From NCBI GenBank assembly GCA_045658315.1, contig JAZOUV010000054.1, positions 1 to 39,623 on the forward strand: a stretch of 39,623 nucleotides of DNA, given 5' to 3'. Positions 1 to 6,674 of this stretch are shown piece by piece. Below the pieces are notes generated by a model. That model made no database searches and was not told the DNA's origin. It was given only the letters and a program-made list of their open reading frames with translations. Source of the stretch: RGIG1995 sp045658315. Lineage in GTDB: Bacteria > Bacillota > Clostridia > Oscillospirales > CAG-272. A program made the translations under genes and the position numbers. Every line of letters starts with the position of its first letter. Position 1 is the first letter of the stretch.

Positions 1-3
1 TGA

Positions 4-211
4 GGAAAGAAAGTAGGCAAAGAAACCTTGAATCTCTTGGTCTGTACCACTTTTTATTATTAGTACAGACCTACTTTTCTTTTAAGGAAAGAAAGTAGGC
101 AAAGAAACCTTGGCTCTTTTTGTTTGCACAAACCCAAAGGCTCCCACTCTGGGGGAGCTGTCGGCGAAGCTGACTGAGAGGGCTTCTTTTAAGGAAAGAA
201 AGTAGGCAAAG
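4..211 (+). repeat. Three direct copies of a short GA-rich repeat
   Basis: A unit beginning GGAAAGAAAGTAGGCAAAG occurs at 4-30, 86-112 and 193-211. The first two copies agree over 27 bp and the third over 19 bp; copies two and three also share an upstream CTTTTAA. Start-to-start spacing is 82 and 107 bp. Between copies one and two lies a 9-bp inverted repeat, GGTCTGTAC (39-47) and GTACAGACC (63-71). The spacing is too uneven and the copies too few for a CRISPR array. They look like fragments of a dispersed intergenic repeat next to the transposase remnant. No gene is visible in 1-276. Confidence 0.7.
139..187 (+). repeat. Palindromic intergenic repeat with two hairpins
   Basis: Two adjacent hairpins are visible. 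GCTCCC (140-145) pairs with GGGAGC (153-158), and GTCGGC (160-165) pairs with GCTGAC (169-174) around a GAA loop. They are followed by TGAGAGGGC. From memory, elements of this shape (a GCTCCCC stem, then a GTCGGCGAAGC hairpin, then CTGAGAGGG) are scattered through many gut Firmicutes genomes; this was not searched here. It is non-coding and sits between two copies of the GGAAAGAAAG repeat. Confidence 0.55.
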
Positions 212-276
212 TCGCTTTCTTTCGCAGAAAGCTTGGCAAAGAACTTGAAATAAAAAAGACTTGACTGAATGTTTTA

Positions 277-785
277 TCATTCTCTCAAGTCTTTGTTTTT
301 GTAATACCATTTTATCGAATTATCATGGATGTATTTTATATGTTCTTCATAATCTTCGTTACTTCTGATTATATGGTCAAAAAAGATTCTTGCCATATAT
401 TTTCTCCGTATTCCTTGTTACAAAACCTTTTAAATGTAGAAACATATCTTGACACAGACGAATGTTGTCTTGTAGGGGGCGACGTCCTCGACGCCCCCTT
501 TTTGGTTCACACGCAACAATATATGAATATGGTCAGGCATTATAACATAGCTTTCTGCATTAATTTCTTTATAAAAATCATTTAATTGTTTTATATACTT
601 TTCCGCAATTTCTCCGTATGGTAATAATCTCACTTTTATCGGGGCGTCGAGGACGTCGCCCCCTACAATGTCGGATAAAATCTCTGCTCTGTTTTGGGTG
701 CATATCGTTACAAAATAGCAACGACGGAGCTATAATCATATTGTTTAATTCTTGTCGGTTTTCTTTTGGAATTTTGTTCTTCCAT
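277..785 (-). pseudogene. REP-associated tyrosine transposase (RAYT, IS200-like), frameshifted
   Basis: Reading the minus strand from the ATG at 785 gives MEEQNSKRKPTRIKQYDYSSV, the usual RAYT N-terminus. One missing base near 735 shifts the frame, which resumes as CYFVTICTQNRAEILSDIV and runs through YVIMPDHIHILL, the Y1-transposase HxH metal site. A second shift near 450-460 ends that frame early at 430. In the next frame the conserved C-terminus continues (CNKEYGENIWQESFFDHIIR, then YEEHIKYIHDNSIKWYY) to a TGA at 277-279. The total of about 170 codons matches a full-length RAYT, so the gene is complete but inactivated by two indels. Its start lies 4 bp after the stop of the FkbM gene on the same strand. 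Two REP-like palindromes lie inside the coding sequence. Known family role: single-strand DNA transposase linked to REP/BIME spread. Sequencing error as the cause of the frameshifts cannot be excluded. Confidence 0.85.
472..666. repeat. Inverted pair of 26-bp REP-like palindromes inside the RAYT gene
   Basis: The 26 bp at 472-497 and 641-666 are exact reverse complements of each other. Each copy is itself a hairpin: GGGGCG then an A·A mismatch, CG, loop TCCT, CG, and CGCCCC. On the coding strand one copy is read as VGGDVLDAP and the other as KGGVEDVAP, so both fit the transposase reading frame. The arrangement, two REPs in opposite orientation with a 143-bp spacer, resembles a BIME built into the transposase gene. 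Confidence 0.8.
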
Positions 786-789
786 ATTT

Positions 790-1845
790 TTATTTTACCG
801 CGTACAAATTCAAATCCCAAGCGGGAACGTATTTGAATTTGCGTAGATACAGCTTATAATCGGGATTAAGTTTGTTTATAAGCAACGGTAGGTCGAATAG
901 GTCTTCGTTGCGGTGATATACCGAAACGAGCAGGTCGGGCGAACAATTCGTAATGGTGTTTTTGCTTCCGAGGAGAGCCTGTCTTTCCGCACCCTCAACG
1001 TCATATTTAATATAGTCCGCCATACCGTTACATATACCGTCAACGGTTTTCGCTTCAATATCCACCGTTTTTTTGGAGTTAAGCGAAAAGTGGTTAGCAT
1101 TTCGGTTGCCGCTTGAGTCAAAGCCGAGTACCGTATTTTCATTCCACGTTGCTGCATTTATCGGAATCACCCTTGTGTCAACTTCCGCAAAGGTTGACAG
1201 TTTTTTATAATTGCGTTTATCGGGCTCCATAGCGTAGATTTTACTAACGTTTTTGCATCTAAAAATCATTTCTTTAGCGGTATCGCCGTTGTATGCTCCG
1301 CAGTCCACGCATATTTTATAGCTGACGGGCGAAAGAATGTTGCTCCAAGCCTCATCGGTCGTTGTCTCTATTTCTTTAAGATAGGCGATTTTTCCCGTGA
1401 GCTTATATTTTATAATGTTGTCAAAGACTTTTCTTGAAATATCGTCTGCAAGTAATCCTCTTGCTTTATCAAATCTTTCTTTGTGCGTTAAATAGTAATC
1501 CAAATCAAACGTACCGCCTCCCGTTACGGGAACGTCGGGGGCGTACAGCTCGTGCTTTTTATTGAGTGTGTAAAACCAATCAAGAACGTTATCTAGGCTT
1601 GATGCAAAAGAGAGTATTATAATAAAATCGTCATACTTTTCTTTAATTTCGCTGAAAGAGAGCACTTTTTTTCCGTGAAAAGAATGACCTCTCACAAAGC
1701 CGTCACTTGCAAAAAAATCGGCTATTTGAATACCGTAAAGGTCAAGCCGTTCAATAATTTTGTCAGCACCGTTTCCCATACCGTACATAACGATGGGTTT
1801 ATTTGTTTGTTGCAAATATTTCCAAAGGTCTTGCTTTATGTTCAT
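790..1845 (-). CDS. FkbM family SAM-dependent methyltransferase
   Basis: This 351-residue protein has two parts. Residues 1 to about 110 form a small nucleotide-binding-like region (PIVMYGMGNGADKIIERL followed by a D-x-F-A-S-D segment), often found in front of FkbM domains in sugar-modification loci. From about residue 170 onward is the FkbM methyltransferase, with the SAM-binding motif VDCGAYNGDTA, the acidic residue after strand 2 in YAMEPDKRNYKKL, and YIKYDVEGAE. FkbM enzymes methylate hydroxyl groups on sugars or small molecules; the substrate cannot be told here. There is no glycan cluster beside it, so it appears as a single gene with its own promoter (TTGACA, 17 bp, TATAAT on the minus strand at 1878-1906). 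The start ATG has GGAG 8 bp upstream. The RAYT pseudogene follows its stop almost directly. Confidence 0.85.
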   Translation of the reverse strand: MNIKQDLWKYLQQTNKPIVMYGMGNGADKIIERLDLYGIQIADFFASDGFVRGHSFHGKKVLSFSEIKEKYDDFIIILSFASSLDNVLDWFYTLNKKHELYAPDVPVTGGGTFDLDYYLTHKERFDKARGLLADDISRKVFDNIIKYKLTGKIAYLKEIETTTDEAWSNILSPVSYKICVDCGAYNGDTAKEMIFRCKNVSKIYAMEPDKRNYKKLSTFAEVDTRVIPINAATWNENTVLGFDSSGNRNANHFSLNSKKTVDIEAKTVDGICNGMADYIKYDVEGAERQALLGSKNTITNCSPDLLVSVYHRNEDLFDLPLLINKLNPDYKLYLRKFKYVPAWDLNLYAVK

Positions 1846-1877
1846 TTTACGTTTCTCCGAATATTTTGTGTAACTTT

Positions 1878-1906
1878 ATTATAATGTTTTATTTCGTTGT
1901 TGTCAA
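1878..1906 (-). promoter_or_regulatory. Sigma-A promoter of the FkbM gene
   Basis: On the minus strand, TTGACA (1901-1906) and TATAAT (1878-1883) are separated by 17 bp. Both hexamers are perfect consensus and point at the start codon at 1845. Confidence 0.75.
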
Positions 1907-1933
1907 AGATTTGTATAAAATTTGAAATAAATA

Positions 1934-1962
1934 TTGTAGAAAACAAAAAAATATGTTATAAT
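1934..1962 (+). promoter_or_regulatory. Promoter of the mrnC-mscL-glcK operon
   Basis: TTGTAG (1934-1939), a 17-bp spacer and a perfect TATAAT (1957-1962), followed about 15 bp later by the AAGGAG ribosome binding site of mrnC. It diverges from the FkbM promoter in the same 150-bp gap. Confidence 0.65.
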
Positions 1963-1998
1963 GAAATGAATAGATGAAAAGGAGAAAGCGATATTTTG

Positions 1999-2385
1999 AT
2001 GCCGGAAGAATTAAACGGGGCGACCTTAGCATATATCGGAGATGCGGTTCTTGAGATAATGGTGCGTTGTAAAGTAATCGAAAGCGGGTTTACAAATGCG
2101 GGTAAACTGAATGAACTTGCGAGAGATTTTGTAAAGGCGACCGAGCAGAGCAAGGTTGTTGATAATATTATTGACCTTCTCGAAGAAGACGAAATGGCTT
2201 TTTTCAAGAGGGGAAAAAATGCGAAGGTAAACCATCCGAAATCGGCGACGGCTGTTGAATACAGCAGAGCGACGGGACTCGAAGCACTTTTTGCCTATTT
2301 GTATATGAAGGGAAAAAAAGAACGTCTCGATTTTTTGTTTGAGACGGCTTATAAAGAGCACATAAATAAATTTTTAAATAAATAA
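1999..2385 (+). CDS. mrnC: Mini-ribonuclease 3 (MrnC)
   Basis: A 128-residue protein made only of an RNase III catalytic domain, without the double-stranded RNA-binding domain. In B. subtilis MrnC is a homodimer that trims the ends of 23S rRNA precursor. The signature ATLAYIGDAVLE is near the N-terminus, with the catalytic Asp at residue 15, and the second acidic site lies in the YSRATGLEALFAYLY helix near the end (…TGLEALFGYL in the family). Length is normal for the family. I prefer the ATG at 1999; an in-frame TTG at 1996 is equally well placed behind AAGGAG (1979-1984). It is first in a three-gene run with mscL (13-bp gap) and a ROK kinase. In many Firmicutes mrnC follows cysS; that is not the case here. 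Confidence 0.9.
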   Translation: MPEELNGATLAYIGDAVLEIMVRCKVIESGFTNAGKLNELARDFVKATEQSKVVDNIIDLLEEDEMAFFKRGKNAKVNHPKSATAVEYSRATGLEALFAYLYMKGKKERLDFLFETAYKEHINKFLNK

Positions 2386-2398
2386 GGAGATTAATATT

Positions 2399-2863
2399 AT
2401 GTGGGAAAAATTTAAAAAATTTGCTTTTAAGGGCAACGTTGTTGACATGGCAGTCGGTGTTATAATCGGCGGTGCCTTCGGTAAAATTGTTACATCTTTG
2501 GTAAATGACCTTATCACTCCTTTGATAAGTCTTTTGTCAGGCGGAGCTAACTTCAGTGAGCTTTTTGTAATACTTAACGCAAAAGGTGCGGACACTACGG
2601 CAATTAAGACTATTGAGGCAGCAAAGGAAGCAGGCTTTGCAACACTTAACTACGGTAACTTTATTCAGACAGTAATCGATTTCTTTATTATAGCACTTTC
2701 TATCTTTATGTTTGTTTCCCTTATCCAGAAGGGCAGAGAAAAGATTGAAGCAAATAAGAAGGCAGAGGAAGAAGCAGCAAAGGAAGCAGCTCCCGCCGAG
2801 CCTCCCAAGCCTACTGCTGAAGAGCTTCTTACGGAGATCCGCGACCTTCTTAAAAAAGAATAA
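2399..2863 (+). CDS. mscL: Large-conductance mechanosensitive channel MscL
   Basis: A 154-residue membrane protein. The N-terminal amphipathic helix MWEKFKKFAFKGNVVDMAVG leads into TM1 (VGVIIGGAFGKIVTSLVNDLITP), the most conserved pore-lining part of the family. A periplasmic loop follows, then TM2 (VIDFFIIALSIFMFVSLIQK) and a charged cytoplasmic helix ending TAEELLTEIRDLLKKE, the typical C-terminal bundle. The protein forms a homopentameric pore that opens under membrane tension and releases solutes in hypo-osmotic shock. An Ala/Glu/Pro-rich linker before the last helix is somewhat long, which is common in Clostridia. Spacing to the neighbours suggests co-transcription with mrnC and the kinase. 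Confidence 0.95.
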   Translation: MWEKFKKFAFKGNVVDMAVGVIIGGAFGKIVTSLVNDLITPLISLLSGGANFSELFVILNAKGADTTAIKTIEAAKEAGFATLNYGNFIQTVIDFFIIALSIFMFVSLIQKGREKIEANKKAEEEAAKEAAPAEPPKPTAEELLTEIRDLLKKE

Positions 2864-2886
2864 TAGCTAAATTTAGGAGAATACAG

Positions 2887-3831
2887 ATGTTCAGGATCGG
2901 CGTTGACCTTGGCGGTACTAATATTGCTGTCGGGATTGTTGACAGTGAAAATAATATTATAAAAAAAACAAGCGTTCCCACGAATGCAGGCCGTCATCCC
3001 GACGGAATAACAAATGATATCGCAGAGCTGTGTATGAAACTGCTTGAGGATAGCGATATTCTGCCCTGCAGAGTAGAGCTTGTTGGTATTGCATCTCCCG
3101 GAGCTATTGATCCTGTAAACGGTATTATTAAACGTGCGACTAATCTTGATATGATAGATTATCCGATAGTTTCAAAGCTACGTGAGCTTTTGCCTATAAG
3201 AAATATTAAGCTTGAAAACGATGCCAATGCGGCGGCATTAGGTGAGTCTGTTGCAGGTTCAGGCAAGGGGGTTGACAGGTTTATTATGGTTACTCTCGGG
3301 ACAGGCATCGGCGGCGGCATAATAATTGACGGCAAAGTATATTCGGGCTTTAACTATGCGGGCGGAGAGATTGGACATATGGTTATTGAGCATAACGGGC
3401 GTCAGTGCGGATGCGGAAGACGCGGTTGTTGGGAAACTTACAGCTCGGCTATAGGTCTTATCAATATGACAAAAGAGTATATGATGAATAACCGTAACTC
3501 TCTTATGTGGAAAATGGTCGACAACGATATTGACAACGTAAGCGGGAAAACGGCATACAGAGCAGCGGCTCTGGGCGATATGACGGCACGTGCAGTATGT
3601 GCTGAATATACCGATTATCTTGTATGCGGACTGGTTAATATAATTAACATATTCCAGCCCAATATACTCAGTATCGGCGGTGGTGTGTCAAACGAAGGTG
3701 AAAACCTTATAGCTCCTTTACGTGAGCTTGTTGATAAACTTCAGTTTACAAGTGCAAATCCCGTAAAGACGGAATTGAAAATTGCAGAACTGAAAAATGA
3801 CGCAGGGATAATAGGTGCGGCATCACTCTGA
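2887..3831 (+). CDS. glcK: ROK family glucokinase
   Basis: A 314-residue ROK sugar kinase that phosphorylates glucose or a related hexose with ATP. Visible motifs are the N-terminal phosphate-binding loop VDLGGTNIAVGIVD, the catalytic ENDANAAALGE, the glycine-rich MVTLGTGIGGGII, and the ROK zinc site around GHMVIEHNGRQCGCGRRGCWE (one His, three Cys). There is no N-terminal winged helix, so it is an enzyme and not a NagC/XylR-type repressor. It is 23 bp after mscL and is closed by a terminator at 3841-3878. Glucose is the most likely substrate from the family, but N-acetyl-hexosamine or mannose specificity cannot be excluded. Confidence 0.88.
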   Translation: MFRIGVDLGGTNIAVGIVDSENNIIKKTSVPTNAGRHPDGITNDIAELCMKLLEDSDILPCRVELVGIASPGAIDPVNGIIKRATNLDMIDYPIVSKLRELLPIRNIKLENDANAAALGESVAGSGKGVDRFIMVTLGTGIGGGIIIDGKVYSGFNYAGGEIGHMVIEHNGRQCGCGRRGCWETYSSAIGLINMTKEYMMNNRNSLMWKMVDNDIDNVSGKTAYRAAALGDMTARAVCAEYTDYLVCGLVNIINIFQPNILSIGGGVSNEGENLIAPLRELVDKLQFTSANPVKTELKIAELKNDAGIIGAASL

Positions 3832-3840
3832 TAAAAACAA

Positions 3841-3878
3841 AAACACTTCTCTGTACAAAATACGGAGAAGCGTTTTTT
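3841..3878 (+). terminator. Terminator after the ROK kinase
   Basis: AAACACTTCTC (3841-3851) pairs with GAGAAGCGTTT (3865-3875), with one A·C mismatch, and is followed by a run of T. It begins 9 bp after the stop codon. Confidence 0.75.
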
Positions 3879-3910
3879 TATTGAACATTAAATATTTTTT
3901 GAGAAGAGAG

Positions 3911-4153
3911 CTATTTGGATTTTTTTTCAGCAATATCAATAAAGAGCGAGCCGCAAAAAACAAGAGTAAAACTCATAACGGCATATTCGAGCATGGTGTA
4001 GGCGTTTGCATACAGCCATGCTTTTTCATTTTCGGGGGTGTTGAGTAACGAAAACAGTATGTAGAGAAATACAAGAACCATAACCGCCGAGCTGATTTTA
4101 AAAAAGATGAGCGACAGCTTGGAGAGCGTTAGTTTTTTTGTTTTATTTATCAT
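3911..4153 (-). CDS. Small two-helix membrane protein
   Basis: An 80-residue hypothetical protein starting MINKTKKLTLSKLSLIFFK. The ATG at 4153 is chosen because AAAGG lies 9 bp upstream; longer in-frame starts lack a binding site. Two hydrophobic helices are clear, SAVMVLVFLYILFSLL and YAVMSFTLVFCGSLFIDI, separated by a short polar loop (NTPENEKAW). The tail EKKSK is basic. I do not recognise the family. It is transcribed divergently from the DUF6514 gene and away from the Spo0A-box region, so it may share that regulatory stretch. Confidence 0.6.
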   Translation of the reverse strand: MINKTKKLTLSKLSLIFFKISSAVMVLVFLYILFSLLNTPENEKAWLYANAYTMLEYAVMSFTLVFCGSLFIDIAEKKSK

Positions 4154-4474
4154 AATATGTATCCTTTCAAATAGAATATATGTGTACATTAGTATTATAC
4201 AGTAACTTTTACACGAAGTCATTAGTGGATTTTTGGAAAAAATGGGTATTTTTTAACATTAATTTTTCGACAAAATTCGACAAAAGTACATAAAAATTAT
4301 CGCAATTTTAAAGTGAAAAGAAGCAAAAAGAAAAATGGAGACAAAGAAATATAGAAAAATATGCAAAAAACAATAAAATTTTGTCGAATTGGTAAGACAA
4401 TATTTTCTTTACTTTTGCATTAGTGGTGGGGTATAATTGAAGCCCCGCACTAAAAACATCTTCGGAGGTGCAGA
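4154..4474. other. AT-rich regulatory gap between divergent genes
   Basis: This 321-bp stretch contains no gene. It holds three Spo0A boxes, a TATAAT at 4432-4437, and purine-rich sequence (4310-4375). The ribosome binding site GGAGG of the DUF6514 gene lies at its right end. Confidence 0.6.
4266..4388. promoter_or_regulatory. Cluster of three perfect Spo0A boxes
   Basis: TTCGACAAAA occurs twice in tandem at 4266-4275 and 4276-4285. Its reverse complement TTTTGTCGAA occurs at 4379-4388. Each contains the known Spo0A target TGTCGAA. The third box is about 44 bp upstream of the TATAAT at 4432, a position compatible with activation; the tandem pair lies further up and faces the divergent small membrane protein gene. 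No good -35 hexamer precedes the TATAAT, as expected for an activator-dependent promoter. Confidence 0.65.
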
Positions 4475-4762
4475 ATGAAGAGACATTTAATAAGTAACAA
4501 GCGGACGGAAGTAATGCTGAAAGACAGTATTGTTCTTGACTACAGTCTTATAATAACCGATAGGAAGGAGTGCGATCTGTTTGAGGAGAATTCTGTTTAT
4601 TCGGTGTTAATATTGCAAATTGAAGATGGGATAACAACGGAATATGATTTTATTTACGATGTTGCAAGAGATAAAGAAAATGCGGTTGCAATATTGGATA
4701 TGTTGGTTTATAATAATGTTATGCCAAATAACGCAAGGGACGTTTTGGCAGACATTTTGTAA
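4475..4762 (+). CDS. DUF6514 family protein
   Basis: A 95-residue soluble protein whose C-terminus AVAILDMLVYNNVMPNNARDVLADIL fits the end of DUF6514 proteins, a Clostridia-restricted family of unknown function. The middle (DYSLIITD, YSVLILQIEDGITTEYDFIYDVARD) looks like a short beta-sheet followed by two helices. The start ATG follows GGAGGT at a good distance. It is 18 bp upstream of tcdA and may be co-transcribed. The three Spo0A boxes in its upstream region suggest control at the onset of sporulation or stationary phase; that is inference. Confidence 0.7.
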   Translation: MKRHLISNKRTEVMLKDSIVLDYSLIITDRKECDLFEENSVYSVLILQIEDGITTEYDFIYDVARDKENAVAILDMLVYNNVMPNNARDVLADIL

Positions 4763-4780
4763 AAAGATATGGGGTAGCTT

Positions 4781-5470
4781 ATGGATAAAAGCCGTCTTGA
4801 AAGGCAGATAACTATTTTGGGAAAAAGGGAGACCGACAGGCTTATAGCGTCTTCGGTGATGATATTCGGAATAGGGGGCGTTGGCAGTTTTACCGCGGAG
4901 GCGATTGCAAGATGCGGTGTCGGTAAAATTATTCTTGTTGATTTTGATACCGTTTCGCCTTCTAATATTAACCGTCAGCTTGTGGCGGATACGACGACTG
5001 TGGGGCTGAAGAAGACTGCTGTTATGGCAGACAGAATAAGCAAGATAAATCCCGACTGTACTGTGGTTGAAAGGGATATATTTGTTACGTCCGAAAATGC
5101 TTCCGAAATAATAGGTGCGGAAAACGTTGATTATGTGGTTGATGCAATAGACAACGTTTCTGCAAAAATTGCCATAATTGAATATTGCAAGAAGAATAAT
5201 ATAAAAATAGTGTCTTCTATGGGAACGGGCAATAAGCTTGACCCGTTGAAATTTACCATAACCGATATAAATCAGACTTCGGTTTGTCCTCTTGCAAGAG
5301 TGATGAGACGCGAATTGAAGATGCGTGATATAAAAAATGTTGATGTTTTGTACAGCACCGAAGAGCCTGTTGTTAAGGGCGAGAGGGTGCCAGCATCTAT
5401 TGCATTTGTTCCGTCGGTTGCAGGTTTATTGCTTGCAAGACACGTTGTTTTAAAGCTTGCTCATGAATAA
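4781..5470 (+). CDS. tcdA: tRNA threonylcarbamoyladenosine dehydratase
   Basis: A 229-residue ThiF/E1-like protein. It has the ATP-binding loop VMIFGIGGVGSFTAEAIARCGVG split across strand and helix, the DFDTVSPSNINRQ segment typical of E1 enzymes, and the TcdA-type stretches SMGTGNKLDPLKFTI and SVCPLARVMRRELK. TcdA cyclises t6A37 to ct6A in tRNAs that read ANN codons. Unlike ThiF/MoeB it has no C-terminal rhodanese and no pair of zinc CxxC motifs, and no thiamine or molybdopterin genes are nearby. Length fits the shorter Firmicutes form. Confidence 0.88.
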   Translation: MDKSRLERQITILGKRETDRLIASSVMIFGIGGVGSFTAEAIARCGVGKIILVDFDTVSPSNINRQLVADTTTVGLKKTAVMADRISKINPDCTVVERDIFVTSENASEIIGAENVDYVVDAIDNVSAKIAIIEYCKKNNIKIVSSMGTGNKLDPLKFTITDINQTSVCPLARVMRRELKMRDIKNVDVLYSTEEPVVKGERVPASIAFVPSVAGLLLARHVVLKLAHE

Positions 5471-5487
5471 AAAATAATTAATAATAC

Positions 5488-5590
5488 GGTTTTCCCGATT
5501 GAATTGCCGAAAAAATTGATTTTTGTGTATAAGATTAGTATTTGCAGTCAAAAATACCTACAGAAAAATCAAATAAAAGGTGGGAAAACC
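5488..5590 (+). promoter_or_regulatory. Inverted repeat that can mask the ribosome binding site of the M23 gene
   Basis: GGTTTTCCC (5488-5496) is the exact complement of GGGAAAACC (5582-5590), which directly abuts the ATG at 5591 and overlaps the AAAGGTGGG ribosome binding site. If both arms are in one transcript, pairing would hide the start. It could also be chance. Confidence 0.35.
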
Positions 5591-6346
5591 ATGTATAACG
5601 CAAACAAGAGCAAAACGAATATTGCGTTATACATAGTACTGTCACTTATAATCGTGGCGGTAGTATGTATGACGGTGTTCAGTGTTGTAACAAACACAAA
5701 AAAGAAAACAGATACTCCTAAGGTTGATGAGACTGCCGCCGATACGGTAAAACGTCCCGAGACTGCCGAAACAAGACAACCCGAAATTACTCAAAATCCC
5801 GAGGGCACCTATACGGAGGTTCCGGATGATGACGTGAATGCCGTTCCCGATAACGAGCCGTCCGAAGAGGTTGACGCTCCGGTGAAGCTTGTTTTTACAA
5901 ATCCTGTAGAGGGATATTTGCTGAAGGGCTATGATATTGATATGCCGGTGTATTCTTTGACTATGAATGATTACCGAGTTCATGCCGGAATAGATATTTT
6001 GGCAGATCCCGGTGCAACTGTGTCGGCTATTGCAGAGGGTACGGTTCAAAATGTTTACGATGACCCTATGATGGGTAACTGTATTTCAATAAGCCATGCA
6101 AACGGATTGGTTTCGTATTATATGGGACTTTCGGACGAAGTGTGCGACGGTATTGAAGAGGGGGCACCCGTGTACTGCGGACAGGCATTGTCTTCCATAG
6201 GTGACAGTACACTCATTGAAATTGCCGAAGAGCCTCATTTGCATCTTGAAGTAAAGAAGGACGGCAAACATGTTAATCCTTCCGAATATGTTTCTTACGA
6301 GGCATCGACCTCGGCAAATGTAGTTGACGATAACTACGAGGGCTGA
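5591..6346 (+). CDS. Membrane-anchored M23 (LytM) peptidase, SpoIIQ-like layout
   Basis: A 251-residue protein with a short cytoplasmic N-terminus, one membrane helix (residues about 13-35, IALYIVLSLIIVAVVCMTVF), an acidic and proline-rich linker to about residue 100, and a LytM domain. The zinc ligands are present: HAGID (His131, Asp135) and HLHLEV (His216, His218), so the fold and metal site look intact. The start at 5591 is chosen for its AAAGGTGGG site; the frame is open further upstream but without a binding site. M23 enzymes cut peptidoglycan peptides. The layout of one helix, linker and LytM domain matches SpoIIQ-type proteins of spore engulfment, but also general cell-wall hydrolases. 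A terminator follows at 6361. Confidence 0.8.
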   Translation: MYNANKSKTNIALYIVLSLIIVAVVCMTVFSVVTNTKKKTDTPKVDETAADTVKRPETAETRQPEITQNPEGTYTEVPDDDVNAVPDNEPSEEVDAPVKLVFTNPVEGYLLKGYDIDMPVYSLTMNDYRVHAGIDILADPGATVSAIAEGTVQNVYDDPMMGNCISISHANGLVSYYMGLSDEVCDGIEEGAPVYCGQALSSIGDSTLIEIAEEPHLHLEVKKDGKHVNPSEYVSYEASTSANVVDDNYEG

Positions 6347-6360
6347 AAGCAAATCAAAAC

Positions 6361-6394
6361 AGCACATCTGCGATAAGGCGGATGTGCTTTTTCC
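6361..6394 (+). terminator. Terminator after the M23 gene
   Basis: AGCACATC (6361-6368) pairs with GATGTGCT (6381-6388), extended inside by TGC/GCG, and is followed by TTTTTCC. Confidence 0.8.
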
Positions 6395-6406
6395 TTTGGT
6401 TTTCAC

Positions 6407-6435
6407 TTGACAAAAGTGGGATAGAATGCTATATT
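6407..6435 (+). promoter_or_regulatory. Promoter ahead of the small ORF and ppa
   Basis: TTGACA (6407-6412), 17 bp, TATATT (6430-6435). It lies just after the M23 terminator and 68 bp before the small ORF. Confidence 0.7.
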
Positions 6436-6503
6436 ATATTGGTATATTATTCTTAGAACTGTAAAGACTATTTTTGAGATAATAGGTTTTTGAGGTTTTA
6501 AAA

Positions 6504-6653
6504 ATGAATGATATAAATATAATTGAGAATGACAAAAATAAAAAGACACCGCAGAATGTTGTGATCCCGTCCCGCAGTGTGAAAAAGAGGGAGAGAGTTT
6601 TGTTGCACACGGAGGAGGAGCCGAGTCAGGACATTGAAGACGGTGTCATGTGA
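6504..6653 (+). CDS. Small 49-residue charged protein upstream of ppa
   Basis: ATG at 6504 with a TGAGG site 8 bp before it, running to TGA at 6651-6653. The product starts MNDINIIENDKNKKTPQNVV, has a basic centre (SRSVKKRERVLL) and an acidic end (TEEEPSQDIEDGVM). No hydrophobic helix and no known family. It lies between a strong promoter and ppa, with 21 bp to the next start, so it would be on the same message. It could be a real microprotein or an untranslated leader that happens to be open. Confidence 0.5.
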   Translation: MNDINIIENDKNKKTPQNVVIPSRSVKKRERVLLHTEEEPSQDIEDGVM

Positions 6654-6674
6654 AAGTACAGTAGGAGTGAATTT

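Noticed and set aside
4..211. Repeats considered as a CRISPR array
   Set aside because: Only three uneven copies, one partial, with unequal spacing and palindromic elements between; no cas genes.
71..310. A 79-codon minus-strand frame over the left-end repeats
   Set aside because: It is made of the repeat units and overlaps the end of the transposase remnant.
5504..5590. Longer N-terminus for the M23 protein
   Set aside because: The upstream frame is open but has no ribosome binding site, and the membrane helix fits the start at 5591.
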